This document shows, piece after piece, positions 50,070 to 58,334 of a stretch of DNA of 64,000 bases. The DNA is from Chitinophagales bacterium (lineage in GTDB: Bacteria > Bacteroidota > Bacteroidia > Chitinophagales > JADIYW01), in the NCBI GenBank assembly GCA_020636535.1, contig JACJXT010000012.1, positions 372,001 through 436,000 on the forward strand. The letters run 5' to 3'. The notes under the pieces were generated by a model. It made no database searches. It had not been told where the DNA came from and saw only the letters and a program-made list of their open reading frames with translations. How positions within the stretch are numbered: the stretch's first letter is position 1; each line of letters begins with the position of its first letter. A program made the translations under genes and the position numbers.

Positions 50070-50128
50070 TTCTTTATTTTTTAATTCTGTTAGGAGTTTT
50101 CAGTTGTCTAGACATTGCTGCCAGTAGG

Positions 50129-50136
50129 CAAAGGTA
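50129..50136 (-). promoter_or_regulatory. candidate -7 element for giant adhesin operon (TACCTTTG)
   Basis: On the minus strand this octamer matches TAnnTTTG exactly and lies about 60 bases before the ATG at 50060, in the only spacer upstream of the giant gene. No clear -33 TTG is visible. It would drive the giant adhesin, porP-like and porE-like genes as one transcript. Confidence 0.4.
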
Positions 50137-50190
50137 AGTAATTTTATTTAAAGTGTGTTAAGTTACCTTAAAAAAATCATATATTAGGAA

Positions 50191-51792
50191 TTAAAGCAAT
50201 GTGTTTATTGGAATTTCATATTTCGAGTTATAGTCTGTAGTATAGTGTAAACCACGGCTTTCTTTACGCAAATTAGCACTTCTTGTGATTAAGTATCCTA
50301 TGGTTATTAGGTTTCTGAGTTCCATTAATTGAGGTGAAATTGTTGTAGTACTATACAGCTCTTCGCATTCTTTGAACAACAAGTACAAGCGTTCGCTAGC
50401 TCTTTTTAAACGCACATTATTTCGTACAATACCAACATAATTACTCATGATATCTTTGAGTTCTTTTCTACTTTGTGTGATGAGTACCATCTCTTTTGGA
50501 TCGCTTGTTCCTGTCGCATCCCAGTCTGGAATTTTATCAAAATTTATATTATTGAAAAGAAGCGTATTGTTTGATATATCTTCAAAAATTCTATGAGAAA
50601 AAACGATTGCTTCTAGTAAAGAATTTGACGCTAAACGGTTGGCACCATGCAGCCCAGAGCAAGTACATTCGCCACAAGCATATAAATTATTAATAGATGT
50701 TTTTCCGTATTCATCGATTAAAATTCCGCCACAAGCGTAGTGTGCTGCTGGTACAATTGGTATCATATCTTTAAAGACATCTATGCCTATAGATTTGCAT
50801 TTTTCATATATGTTTGGAAAGTGATGTAGGAATTTTTCGTGATCCATATGACGACAATCTAGATACATACAATCTTCACCAGAAACTTTCATTTCGTTGT
50901 CAATTGCTCTTGCTACAATATCTCTTGGTGCTAGTGATTCTCTTTTGTCATATTGCTTCATAAACTCAACGCCTTGTTTGGTTTTGAGAATTCCACCATC
51001 GCCACGAACGGCTTCTGTAATTAAGAAAGATGGGCTTACTCCTGGTTGATATAAGGCAGTTGGATGAAACTGTACAAACTCCATATTGGCGACTCTACCT
51101 TTGGCTCTGTAAACCATTGCAATACCATCTCCAGTGGCAATAGTTGGATTTGTAGTACTACGATATACTTGACCAAAACCTCCTGTTGCTAACAGTGTAA
51201 AGTTGCTTAATATTTTTTCGATTTTGTTGGTTTCTTTGTTTAAAGCGTAGACTCCAAAACACTGAATATTTGGTGTAACTCGTGTTACAATTCTGCCCAA
51301 ATGGTGTTGTGTGATTAAGTCGATTACAAAATAATGTTGTTTTATTTCTATATTTTTTTGTTGGTGTACTCTGTCTAGTAATGCTCTTTCTATTTCCCAA
51401 CCAGTGATGTCTTTATGATGTAAAACTCTGAATTCTGAGTGTCCTCCTTCTTTGCCTAACATATAATCGCCTTCTTGATTTTTATCGAAGCGAGTTCCCC
51501 ATTCTATCAACTCATCTACTCTTTCTCTGCCTTCTTTTATTACAATATCAACTATATGTTCATCACACAATCCATCTCCAGCTATTAATGTATCTTCTAT
51601 ATGTTTTTCATAATTATCTTCGGAAAAGTTAGTTACTACAGCTATTCCGCCTTGTGCATACTTGGTGTTGCTTTCGTCTTCATTGGCTTTAGTTAAAATT
51701 AAAACTTTTCTATCTGGAAATTTTTCTGCTACTTTTAGTGAAAAACTTAAGCCAGCAATACCCGAGCCGATAACTAGATAATCATAATTCAT
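50191..51792 (-). CDS. nadB: L-aspartate oxidase
   Basis: Oxidises L-aspartate to iminoaspartate with FAD, the first step of de novo NAD synthesis. The 533-residue protein starts with the dinucleotide motif VIGSGIAGLSFS, then SNTKYAQGGIAVV, EFVQFHPTALY, and the flavoprotein C-terminal motif YACGECTCSGLHGANRLASN. The order and length are those of NadB rather than succinate dehydrogenase flavoprotein. It is transcribed in the same direction as the giant gene, which lies downstream; the promoter assigned to the giant gene lies in the 121-base spacer. NadA and NadC are not in the window. Confidence 0.93.
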   Translation of the reverse strand: MNYDYLVIGSGIAGLSFSLKVAEKFPDRKVLILTKANEDESNTKYAQGGIAVVTNFSEDNYEKHIEDTLIAGDGLCDEHIVDIVIKEGRERVDELIEWGTRFDKNQEGDYMLGKEGGHSEFRVLHHKDITGWEIERALLDRVHQQKNIEIKQHYFVIDLITQHHLGRIVTRVTPNIQCFGVYALNKETNKIEKILSNFTLLATGGFGQVYRSTTNPTIATGDGIAMVYRAKGRVANMEFVQFHPTALYQPGVSPSFLITEAVRGDGGILKTKQGVEFMKQYDKRESLAPRDIVARAIDNEMKVSGEDCMYLDCRHMDHEKFLHHFPNIYEKCKSIGIDVFKDMIPIVPAAHYACGGILIDEYGKTSINNLYACGECTCSGLHGANRLASNSLLEAIVFSHRIFEDISNNTLLFNNINFDKIPDWDATGTSDPKEMVLITQSRKELKDIMSNYVGIVRNNVRLKRASERLYLLFKECEELYSTTTISPQLMELRNLITIGYLITRSANLRKESRGLHYTTDYNSKYEIPINTLL

Positions 51793-52010
51793 TTGGTAAA
51801 TGTAGTAATTAGTAGTGAGATTTTACAGACTATTATAATCAAGATTAATAGATAATAGACTTTATAATAATTAGCTGTATGATTTTTAGTCTTGTTCTTT
51901 TGCTATTGTATGACTAGTATTAACCCAAATTACGCTTTAGAAAAAATAGGTTTTCATTTTGTTTGTTTTTAAAAGGTTGCGTAGCTACGCCACGCTTTAC
52001 TACTTAATAA

Positions 52011-52185
52011 TCCCAAATTACGCATTAGAAATTTATTCCGAAAAAATTCTACTTTATATTTACTTCAGTACTCATTTTTTTATACTCAATGTAGCTAAAA
52101 CTACATTTCCGTGAAAAAAATTCCGTGCTTTGTAAATATTTTGTATAATTTTCTCTCATGACAAAGTCTAATGCGTAATTTGGGA
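52011..52185. mobile_element. MITE-like 175-bp element with perfect 19-bp terminal inverted repeats
   Basis: The left end TCCCAAATTACGCATTAGA (52011-52029) is the exact reverse complement of 52167-52185. The interior is AT-rich, non-coding, and contains a small hairpin (TGTAG...CTACA near 52091). No clear target duplication could be defined; the flanks are AATAA and TAATT. A short non-autonomous element is likely; the transposase that would move it is unknown. Confidence 0.5.
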
Positions 52186-52196
52186 TAATTAGTGCT

Positions 52197-52298
52197 AATA
52201 AGGTTGAAGTGCTACGCACTTCCTATTTAGAACTAGAAGGATTAAATACTCCAATTGGAATAACCATGTGTGCAATTCATGGTGTAAAAAGTACCTAA
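52197..52298 (+). pseudogene. possible gene fragment in spacer
   Basis: A 34-codon open stretch without a good start reads NKVEVLRTSYLELEGLNTP then IGITMCAIHGVKST and a stop. It looks more protein-like than the surrounding spacer and lies right after the MITE-like element, whose related end sequence begins where it stops. I do not recognise a parent protein; it could be chance. Confidence 0.2.
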
Positions 52299-52385
52299 TG
52301 CGTAATTTGAGATTAACATAGTACTCTCTTTATTTCCACTTTTTCTTGATACAAAGTGTAGCAAAAATTAAGACTGCAATATCTA

Positions 52386-52401
52386 CCTGTCGGTAGACAG
52401 G
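52386..52401. repeat. short hairpin in nadB-deoC spacer
   Basis: CCTGTC-GGTA-GACAGG, six perfect pairs and a four-base loop, in a spacer tract that also contains a phrase (CTTTTTCTTGATACAAAG) of a kind often repeated in Bacteroidetes intergenic DNA. The rest of the 51,793-52,621 spacer shows no gene. GAAGTGC/GCACTTC near 52206 is another small palindrome. Confidence 0.35.
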
Positions 52402-52621
52402 AACTCTTAACGCTTTAACTACATAAAAAAGCTACAACTCTTGAAACTCGTTTCGTTCAATCAACAAGCTTTGCTTTACGCTTTTTTATTTGTTTCCGCT
52501 AAATTTATTGAAGGTCACTTTAATATCAAAAATAAATATAGTTTAAATTTTTATGTTTTATTTTTTCTTTTTATTATTATAAGAACTAATGTGTAATCTA
52601 AAATTACATATCTTTACATTT

Positions 52622-53275
52622 ATGAATATAAATCAATATATAGACCATACTTTATTAAAAGCAAATGCTACGGAAAATGATATTGTTCTGTTGTGCGATG
52701 AAGCTGTTCAATATCAGTTTTATGCTGTTTGTGTAAATCCTTGTTGGATTAATTTGTGTAAACAATTATTAATTAATACAGATATTAAAATTGCTAGTGT
52801 GGTTGGTTTTCCTTTAGGTGCTAATGATACTATTGCTAAAGTTTTTGAAGCAGAACAATGTGTTTTGAATGGTGCTGATGAGATTGATATGGTAATGAAT
52901 GTTGGTCGGTTTTTATCTAAAAACTATAGTTATATAGAACAGGAAATTTTATCGATAAAACAAAAAATAGATACTAAAATTCTTAAAGTAATTATAGAAA
53001 CTTGCTATTTAACAGAAGAAGAAATTGCTATTGCTAGTAAAATTTGCAGTAATAATGGTGCTGATTTTGTAAAAACTTCTACTGGTTTTGGAACAAGAGG
53101 TGCTTCTTTAAACGACATTAAAATCATAAAAGAGAATATACATTCAACTATAAAAATTAAAGCAAGTGGTGGTATTAAGACAACACAAGATGCTTTAGAT
53201 TTTATTGCTCTTGGTGTTAGTAGAATTGGAACGAGTAGTGGTGTTTTGATGATGAATAATGTTAATTATAAATAA
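52622..53275 (+). CDS. deoC: deoxyribose-phosphate aldolase
   Basis: Cleaves 2-deoxyribose-5-phosphate to glyceraldehyde-3-phosphate and acetaldehyde in deoxynucleoside breakdown. From the ATG at 52622 it is 217 residues: DHTLLK at the N-terminus, EIDMVMN with the catalytic Asp (D89), FVKTSTGFG with the Schiff-base Lys (K151) and IKASGGIKT with the second Lys (K180). The upstream in-frame ATG at 52589 would add eleven residues that the family lacks. A TATCTTTA sequence 13 bases before the chosen ATG resembles the -7 element. deoD, from the same pathway, lies 3 kb downstream on the same strand. Confidence 0.93.
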   Translation: MNINQYIDHTLLKANATENDIVLLCDEAVQYQFYAVCVNPCWINLCKQLLINTDIKIASVVGFPLGANDTIAKVFEAEQCVLNGADEIDMVMNVGRFLSKNYSYIEQEILSIKQKIDTKILKVIIETCYLTEEEIAIASKICSNNGADFVKTSTGFGTRGASLNDIKIIKENIHSTIKIKASGGIKTTQDALDFIALGVSRIGTSSGVLMMNNVNYK

Positions 53276-53304
53276 TATCAACTTTCATAACACTATATTT
53301 GCGA

Positions 53305-55578
53305 TTAAAATTTCAGCCAATTTTCGTCTGTTTGTGTAATGACTTTATTTTGATATACTTGAGAAACTGATTCGTACTGTAATGGTAAAATGGTTTTAAG
53401 TTTGGTGTTGATTAGTCCTGCTTTTCCGTTGGCTAATTTTACGGTTGCATAGCCATTTTTAAATCCACTTGCTTCTATGTATTTATCATTGAGTACTTCT
53501 TTGCCTTTGGTATCTATTAATATATAAGCATCGCCTTTTTGAGTCCAAGCATATCCATCGCTAAAAGCATAAGCTTTATCGTACTGTATTGGTGCAACGA
53601 CTTTGTTCTTTAAATCAATAAATCCTACTTTATCTTTTTGTTTTGCATATATCATTCCTTCATTGGCATACATAAGTTGTTCATATTCTATTGGAATAAT
53701 TTGTTTTCCTGTTTTATCTATCGCTCCATATTTTCCTTGATTAAGTACAATGGCAATTCCATCTTGAAAAACACTTACATTATCATATTCTGGTTGAATA
53801 ATATATTTTCCTGTTTTATCTATAAAACCATATTTTGTTGTTTTTGCAGCTGGTGCTAATCCTTCTTTAAAATCTCCGATTCCAGCAAACAAGTTTAGAA
53901 TAACTGTTTCTCCTTTTTTATTGTTGAAACCAAATTTTCCTGAGTTATCTTTAAATGCAACGAGTTCTTCAGAATAACTATTTGGTTGATAAGCATAGGT
54001 GCCAATTGTTTTTCCTGATTTATCTAAAAATCTAAAACCAAGATTGTCTTTTGTTAGTAGTAGTCCATCTACAAACACACCTGTTTGTGTAGTTTTTGGT
54101 AACTTAAATAGTAAGTTTTTATTTTTATCATATATTGATACTTCTACATCTGAGTAGTTTTTTTGCAATTTATAAGTGCCTTCGTTGAGAAGTGTAATTG
54201 CTTCATTTACTCCTTTTTCAAGTTCGTTTCCTTGTACATCTATGATTCCAAAACTAGTTCCTTGTTTAAAAACAGCTAAGCCATCGTCGTTAAATCCACT
54301 CATTTGACTGTATGGTAAAATTTTTGATTTATTTGTTTTTAAGTCATGTAATTGATATGATTTATCTGTCTTTAAGTAAATTCCATTTGAACCAATATAT
54401 CCATTGACTACATTATTAATGTTTTTTGTTTCTATGATTTTATTTTGTTTGCCATCATATATATATACTGTATTAAAGTCTGCAACTAATAATCTATCTC
54501 CATCTACATTTAAAAGTTTAGCATTATTAAATGTTTTTAATAGCTTCATCTTTTCATCGTACAATGAAAGTAAGTTATTATCTAAAGTATAGATATAATC
54601 ATAATAAGAAAATATTGACGATGCTAAAACTCCATTTATTTGTTCTCCTTTATTGTTGTATAGTTTGTATTTTTTAGTATCTGTATCTAACATTTTTATG
54701 TAATTACTACCAACGGTGTTTGCACTTTTATAAAATCCTAATTTTTTTAGTACTGTTTGATTGTCATCTATAATATAAGTAAAGTCATCATCGTGTGTTT
54801 GTACTAAAGCGTTTCCGTCTACAAACAAATCGAGGTTTTTATATTTTGGTTCTACTAATTTTTTTGTATTGGTATTGTACCAACCTCTATAATATGTTGT
54901 ATTTGTTTTATACTTTATTTTTGTGGTTGTTTTGTTGATTAAAATGAAAGCATTTCTACTTGAATGATGCACTACATCATCGTATTTTGGTTCTACAATC
55001 CAATTGCCTTTTTTGTCGATAACGCCGTATTTTACAACATTATCTTTTAATATACTTGCTTTGGCATATCCATTATAAAAGGAAAATATGCGATTGATTT
55101 TTCCTTCTGGAATAATTACTTTATTGTTGATATCTATAAGTTTAGAACCGTCATTTGTCCAAATTGGCAAAACACCGTCAGAATATGCATCGACAAAAAA
55201 ATTATCAAAAGGAATAACTACTTTGCCTTTTTCATCAATTAAACCCCATTTGTAATCTTTCATTACTTGAGCATAACCATTGCTGTACGATTTAACATTA
55301 TCTAATTCAAATGGATAAATTTGTTCTCCTTTAGCATTAAAAATGCCAATTTTACCACTAATATTTTTTACAGAAATGAATCCGTCGCCGACTCTCATTA
55401 TATCATAGTATTGAGTAGGAATAATAGTATTCCCATCAACATCTACTACGCCTTGAACATCGTCTTTTTCTAAAATTACTTTTATAAGTCCATCGGTTAA
55501 ATAATATTTTGCTTTTATTTGAGCTTGAATATTTGTAGAAAATAAAAAAGTAAGTACTAGTAATATAATGCCTTTCAT
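53305..55578 (-). CDS. secreted WG-repeat protein
   Basis: From the ATG at 55578 the protein begins MKGIILLVLTFLFSTNIQAQ, a Sec signal peptide, followed by about 735 residues of WG-type repeats. Examples are KWGLIDEKGKVVIPFDNF, YGVIDKKGNWIVEPKYDDV, KYGFIDKTGKYIIQPEYDNV and KYGAIDKTGKQIIPIEYEQL. These repeats fold as beta structures on the cell surface or in the periplasm; the function of the family is not established. There is no T9SS C-terminal domain. A longer frame from 55629 adds a peptide before the signal sequence and is rejected. Confidence 0.85.
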   Translation of the reverse strand: MKGIILLVLTFLFSTNIQAQIKAKYYLTDGLIKVILEKDDVQGVVDVDGNTIIPTQYYDIMRVGDGFISVKNISGKIGIFNAKGEQIYPFELDNVKSYSNGYAQVMKDYKWGLIDEKGKVVIPFDNFFVDAYSDGVLPIWTNDGSKLIDINNKVIIPEGKINRIFSFYNGYAKASILKDNVVKYGVIDKKGNWIVEPKYDDVVHHSSRNAFILINKTTTKIKYKTNTTYYRGWYNTNTKKLVEPKYKNLDLFVDGNALVQTHDDDFTYIIDDNQTVLKKLGFYKSANTVGSNYIKMLDTDTKKYKLYNNKGEQINGVLASSIFSYYDYIYTLDNNLLSLYDEKMKLLKTFNNAKLLNVDGDRLLVADFNTVYIYDGKQNKIIETKNINNVVNGYIGSNGIYLKTDKSYQLHDLKTNKSKILPYSQMSGFNDDGLAVFKQGTSFGIIDVQGNELEKGVNEAITLLNEGTYKLQKNYSDVEVSIYDKNKNLLFKLPKTTQTGVFVDGLLLTKDNLGFRFLDKSGKTIGTYAYQPNSYSEELVAFKDNSGKFGFNNKKGETVILNLFAGIGDFKEGLAPAAKTTKYGFIDKTGKYIIQPEYDNVSVFQDGIAIVLNQGKYGAIDKTGKQIIPIEYEQLMYANEGMIYAKQKDKVGFIDLKNKVVAPIQYDKAYAFSDGYAWTQKGDAYILIDTKGKEVLNDKYIEASGFKNGYATVKLANGKAGLINTKLKTILPLQYESVSQVYQNKVITQTDENWLKF

Positions 55579-55766
55579 ATCTTGTTTTTTTACAATATAA
55601 CAAATTTTGTTCCAGACTGCAAAACACAATAACTATAAATAACAAATAGTATTTTTATTAATTTTTACCTGTGTTAACATTTGTCGTTTTATACTTTTAG
55701 GAATTAAACCTCCGTTTGTCATTTTATATTCAAAAAATATATGATATATTTACAAAAAACAGTTTT

Positions 55767-56234
55767 ATGGAAAACGAATTTTTAGATTATCAGAAAGAAA
55801 ATCCACTACAACTTAATGAACAAGCTAAAAGTTATTTGATGATTACTTGTAAGTGGTCGAAATTTTTAGCCATAATTGGATTTGTTTACATTGGTATCTT
55901 TTGTTTGATTGGAGCATTTGCTGGTTCCTTTTTTAAACAAGCAATGAATGGAATGAGTGGTATAAGTCCATTGCCTTTTAATCCTAATATACTAGGAATT
56001 ATATATATTTTATTAGCTGCTTTAATTTTTTATCCTGTGGTAAAACTATATAAGTTTTCAAAAATAGGTTTAGCTGCTTTGGCTTCTAACAACAGTCATT
56101 TAATTGAAGAAAGTTTAAGTAACCTAAAATCATTTTTTAAGTTTCAAGGTGTTTTAGTTGCTATTGTAATTGGATTTTATTTTTTAATTATGGTTGTTTC
56201 TCTTCTTGGTGGAATTGCTGGTAGTTTTATGTAA
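55767..56234 (+). CDS. small integral membrane protein (DUF5362-like)
   Basis: 155 residues from the ATG at 55767, with a polar N-terminus (ENEFLDYQKENPLQ) and three to four hydrophobic helices (FLAIIGFVYIGIFCLIGAF; ILGIIYILLAALIFYPVVKL; VLVAIVIGFYFLIMVVSLL). The pattern, with an amphipathic stretch between helices 2 and 3, fits DUF5362-type proteins of Bacteroidetes. Role unknown. It is divergent from the WG-repeat gene and sits 45 bases before deoD, so the two may be co-transcribed. Confidence 0.65.
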   Translation: MENEFLDYQKENPLQLNEQAKSYLMITCKWSKFLAIIGFVYIGIFCLIGAFAGSFFKQAMNGMSGISPLPFNPNILGIIYILLAALIFYPVVKLYKFSKIGLAALASNNSHLIEESLSNLKSFFKFQGVLVAIVIGFYFLIMVVSLLGGIAGSFM

Positions 56235-56279
56235 TTTTTATTCTATTAATATAAAAAATTATCAAAAAAAGATAAACAT

Positions 56280-56981
56280 ATGAGTATTCATATTGAAGCA
56301 AAGGAAGGAGCAATTGCCGAAACAATTTTATTACCAGGTGACCCACTGAGAGCAAAATGGTTGGCAGAAACTTACTTAACAGATACTACTTGCTTTAATA
56401 ATGTAAGAAATATGTTAGGTTATACTGGTTATTATAAAGGCAATCGTATTTCTGTTATGGGAACTGGTATGGGCATTCCTTCTATTGCTATTTATGTTAC
56501 TGAGTTGATAAAAGATTATGGTGTAAAAAATTTAGTTAGAATTGGTTCTGCTGGTTCTTTACAAGCAACTGTAAAAATACACGACATTGTTATAGCAATG
56601 GCTTCTAGTACTACCTCTTATATTAATACCAAAAGATTTAATGGTGCAGACTATGCTCCTACTGCTAATATTGGTTTGTTTATGCAAGCCATTCAAACAG
56701 CAAAAGCACTGAATATTCCTATAAAAGCTGGTAGTGTTTTAAGTGCTGATGAGTTTTATGATGATAATGAACAATGGTATAAAATTTGGAGCGATTACGG
56801 TGTGTTGTGTGTAGAAATGGAAACTTCTGCACTATATACTATTGCAGCAAAATATAAAGTAAATGCTTTAGGTGTTTTTACTATAAGTGATAGTTTGATT
56901 TCTAAGGAAATTATAGATGCAAAAGATAGAGAACAATCATTTACGCAAATGGCAGAATTAGTTTTAAATATGTTTTGCTAA
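56280..56981 (+). CDS. deoD: purine-nucleoside phosphorylase, DeoD type
   Basis: Phosphorolysis of purine (deoxy)nucleosides to free base and (deoxy)ribose-1-phosphate. The 233-residue protein has LLPGDPLRAKW near residue 17, GTGMGIPSIAIY near 61, RIGSAGS, the nucleoside-binding VEMETSALY near 181 and TISDSL with the catalytic Asp. Size and motifs match the hexameric DeoD family. Its 3' end overlaps the convergent DUF3109 gene by four bases. Confidence 0.93.
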   Translation: MSIHIEAKEGAIAETILLPGDPLRAKWLAETYLTDTTCFNNVRNMLGYTGYYKGNRISVMGTGMGIPSIAIYVTELIKDYGVKNLVRIGSAGSLQATVKIHDIVIAMASSTTSYINTKRFNGADYAPTANIGLFMQAIQTAKALNIPIKAGSVLSADEFYDDNEQWYKIWSDYGVLCVEMETSALYTIAAKYKVNALGVFTISDSLISKEIIDAKDREQSFTQMAELVLNMFC

Positions 56982-57550
56982 TTTTCTTTAGCTACAAAAT
57001 CTATTTTATTATATATTTCTTCACCAAACTTTCTTACTAAAGCATCTTTTATAAATTGATAAACTGGTACTTGTAATTTTTCGCCAAGCGTACACGCATC
57101 ATTGCAGATTTCCCATTCGTCGAAATTAACGGCAATTACTGTTTCCATATTTTTAATACGAATTGGATACAAATGACAACTAATTGGTTTTTGGAAATCT
57201 ATCTTTTTGTCTTTCCAAGCTTTTTCTATACCACAAGAAATTAATCCGTTTTTTTCATACACTACATAAGCACAAGCACCTTTGCCAATTAATGGTGTAG
57301 CATATGGTGTGTATTCATCATCATCTTCCAATACATAAACACCTTGTGCTTCTATTGCTTCAATGCCTTCTTTCGTTAAATAAGATTTTACTTTTGGATA
57401 AATGGCTTCTAAAATTGCAATTTCATTTTCTTCAACAGGAGCACCACCATCGCCTTCTACACAACAAATGCCTTTACATTTATTTAAGTTGCACACAAAT
57501 TGTTTTGTAAGTACTTCATCTGCAATTAATATATCATCAATTAATATCAT
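56978..57550 (-). CDS. DUF3109 family Cys-rich protein
   Basis: A 190-residue soluble protein with a conserved set of Cys: CNLNKCKGICC near the N-terminus, then single Cys in GACAYVV, SCGIEKAW, SCHLYP and CNDACTLG. The C...C..CC clustering is like YkgJ-type proteins that bind zinc or an iron-sulfur cluster, but the function is unknown. Its ATG directly follows the stop codon of the methyltransferase gene, so the two form an operon. Confidence 0.85.
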   Translation of the reverse strand: MILIDDILIADEVLTKQFVCNLNKCKGICCVEGDGGAPVEENEIAILEAIYPKVKSYLTKEGIEAIEAQGVYVLEDDDEYTPYATPLIGKGACAYVVYEKNGLISCGIEKAWKDKKIDFQKPISCHLYPIRIKNMETVIAVNFDEWEICNDACTLGEKLQVPVYQFIKDALVRKFGEEIYNKIDFVAKEN

Positions 57551-58252
57551 TTATTTTCCTATTAAAAAAACACAAGGTTGTTTGTGAAAATTATATTTTG
57601 TTCTCTTCCATTCTGCAATTGGTAACGACAGAATTTTTTCTGCTGAACTGTTTAAATTACAAGCAACACACAGCATGGTTTTAAAATGTAACTGTTTTAT
57701 CAAATCTTCAAGTAACTGATGGTTGCGATAAGGTGTTTCTATAAAAATTTGAGTTATATTATTTTGTTTTACTTGTTGTTCTAGTTGTAATATTGCTTTT
57801 TTTCTTTCAGAAGTTTCAATAGGCAAGTAACCATGAAAAGCAAATTGCTGACCATTAAATCCACTTGCCATTAATGCTAAAATAATAGAATTTGGACCTA
57901 CAAAAGGAACAACCTCAATATTTAATTCATGTGCTAGTGCTACGATTTTAAATCCAGGATCTGCTACACATGGAGTTCCTGCTTCTGATAATAAACCAAT
58001 ATTATGTCCTTCAAAAACAAGATTTAAAAAGTCTTCATCAAAATTATAATTATTGTGTTTATCAATTTCAGAAAAAAAACAATCGTCTATATTTTTATTT
58101 GGTTCAATTTGTTTGATGAATCTTCTTGCTGTTCGTATATTTTCTACTATAAAATAATTGGTCATCTTAATAGCTTCTTGCGTAGCCAAAGGAATACTTG
58201 TTGTAGTATTTTCTGATAAGAAACTGGGTATTAAATATAGTTTGCCTTGCAT
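57551..58252 (-). CDS. RsmI-like SAM-dependent methyltransferase (tetrapyrrole methylase fold)
   Basis: Resembles 16S rRNA (cytidine-2'-O)-methyltransferase RsmI: KLYLIPSFL at the N-terminus, the SAM-binding LLSEAGTPCVADPG, a VPFVGPNSIILALMASGF segment, and FIETPYRNHQLLEDL. It is 233 residues, shorter than standard RsmI (about 280), lacking the C-terminal extension; this short form is common in Bacteroidetes and may be a paralogue with another substrate. A TATTTTTG element lies eight bases before the ATG. Confidence 0.8.
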   Translation of the reverse strand: MQGKLYLIPSFLSENTTTSIPLATQEAIKMTNYFIVENIRTARRFIKQIEPNKNIDDCFFSEIDKHNNYNFDEDFLNLVFEGHNIGLLSEAGTPCVADPGFKIVALAHELNIEVVPFVGPNSIILALMASGFNGQQFAFHGYLPIETSERKKAILQLEQQVKQNNITQIFIETPYRNHQLLEDLIKQLHFKTMLCVACNLNSSAEKILSLPIAEWKRTKYNFHKQPCVFLIGK

Positions 58253-58259
58253 TTTGATT

Positions 58260-58267
58260 CAAAAATA
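58260..58267 (-). promoter_or_regulatory. candidate -7 element (TATTTTTG)
   Basis: Minus-strand TATTTTTG, an exact TAnnTTTG match, ends eight bases before the methyltransferase ATG. If used, the mRNA would have almost no leader. No -33 TTG at ideal spacing is visible. Confidence 0.35.
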
Positions 58268-58334
58268 CAACAGTGTTTTAAATTATTTACATTTGTATAG
58301 CTTATTCCTTCTATTAATTATTACCTTGTTTAAT

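Larger units (their letters stand above)
51924..52311. repeat. nested set of related 17-19-bp inverted ends
   Basis: Four copies of one sequence lie in the nadB-deoC spacer: CCCAAATTACGCTTTAG (51924-51940), the same with GCATTAG (within 52011-52029), and two in reverse (52167-52185 and 52295-52311). The inner pair is perfect; the outer pair differs by one or two bases. This suggests nested or repeated insertion of one small element family. Confidence 0.6.

Noticed and set aside
24573..50069. A very long frame as a possible peptide synthetase or polyketide synthase
   Set aside because: There are no adenylation, carrier or ketosynthase motifs; it has a signal peptide and Cys/Thr/Asn-rich repeat modules typical of surface proteins.
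58158..58334. Longer N-terminus for the alpha/beta hydrolase
   Set aside because: It overlaps the divergent methyltransferase gene and its promoter-like element; the ATG at 58335 gives a family-sized protein.
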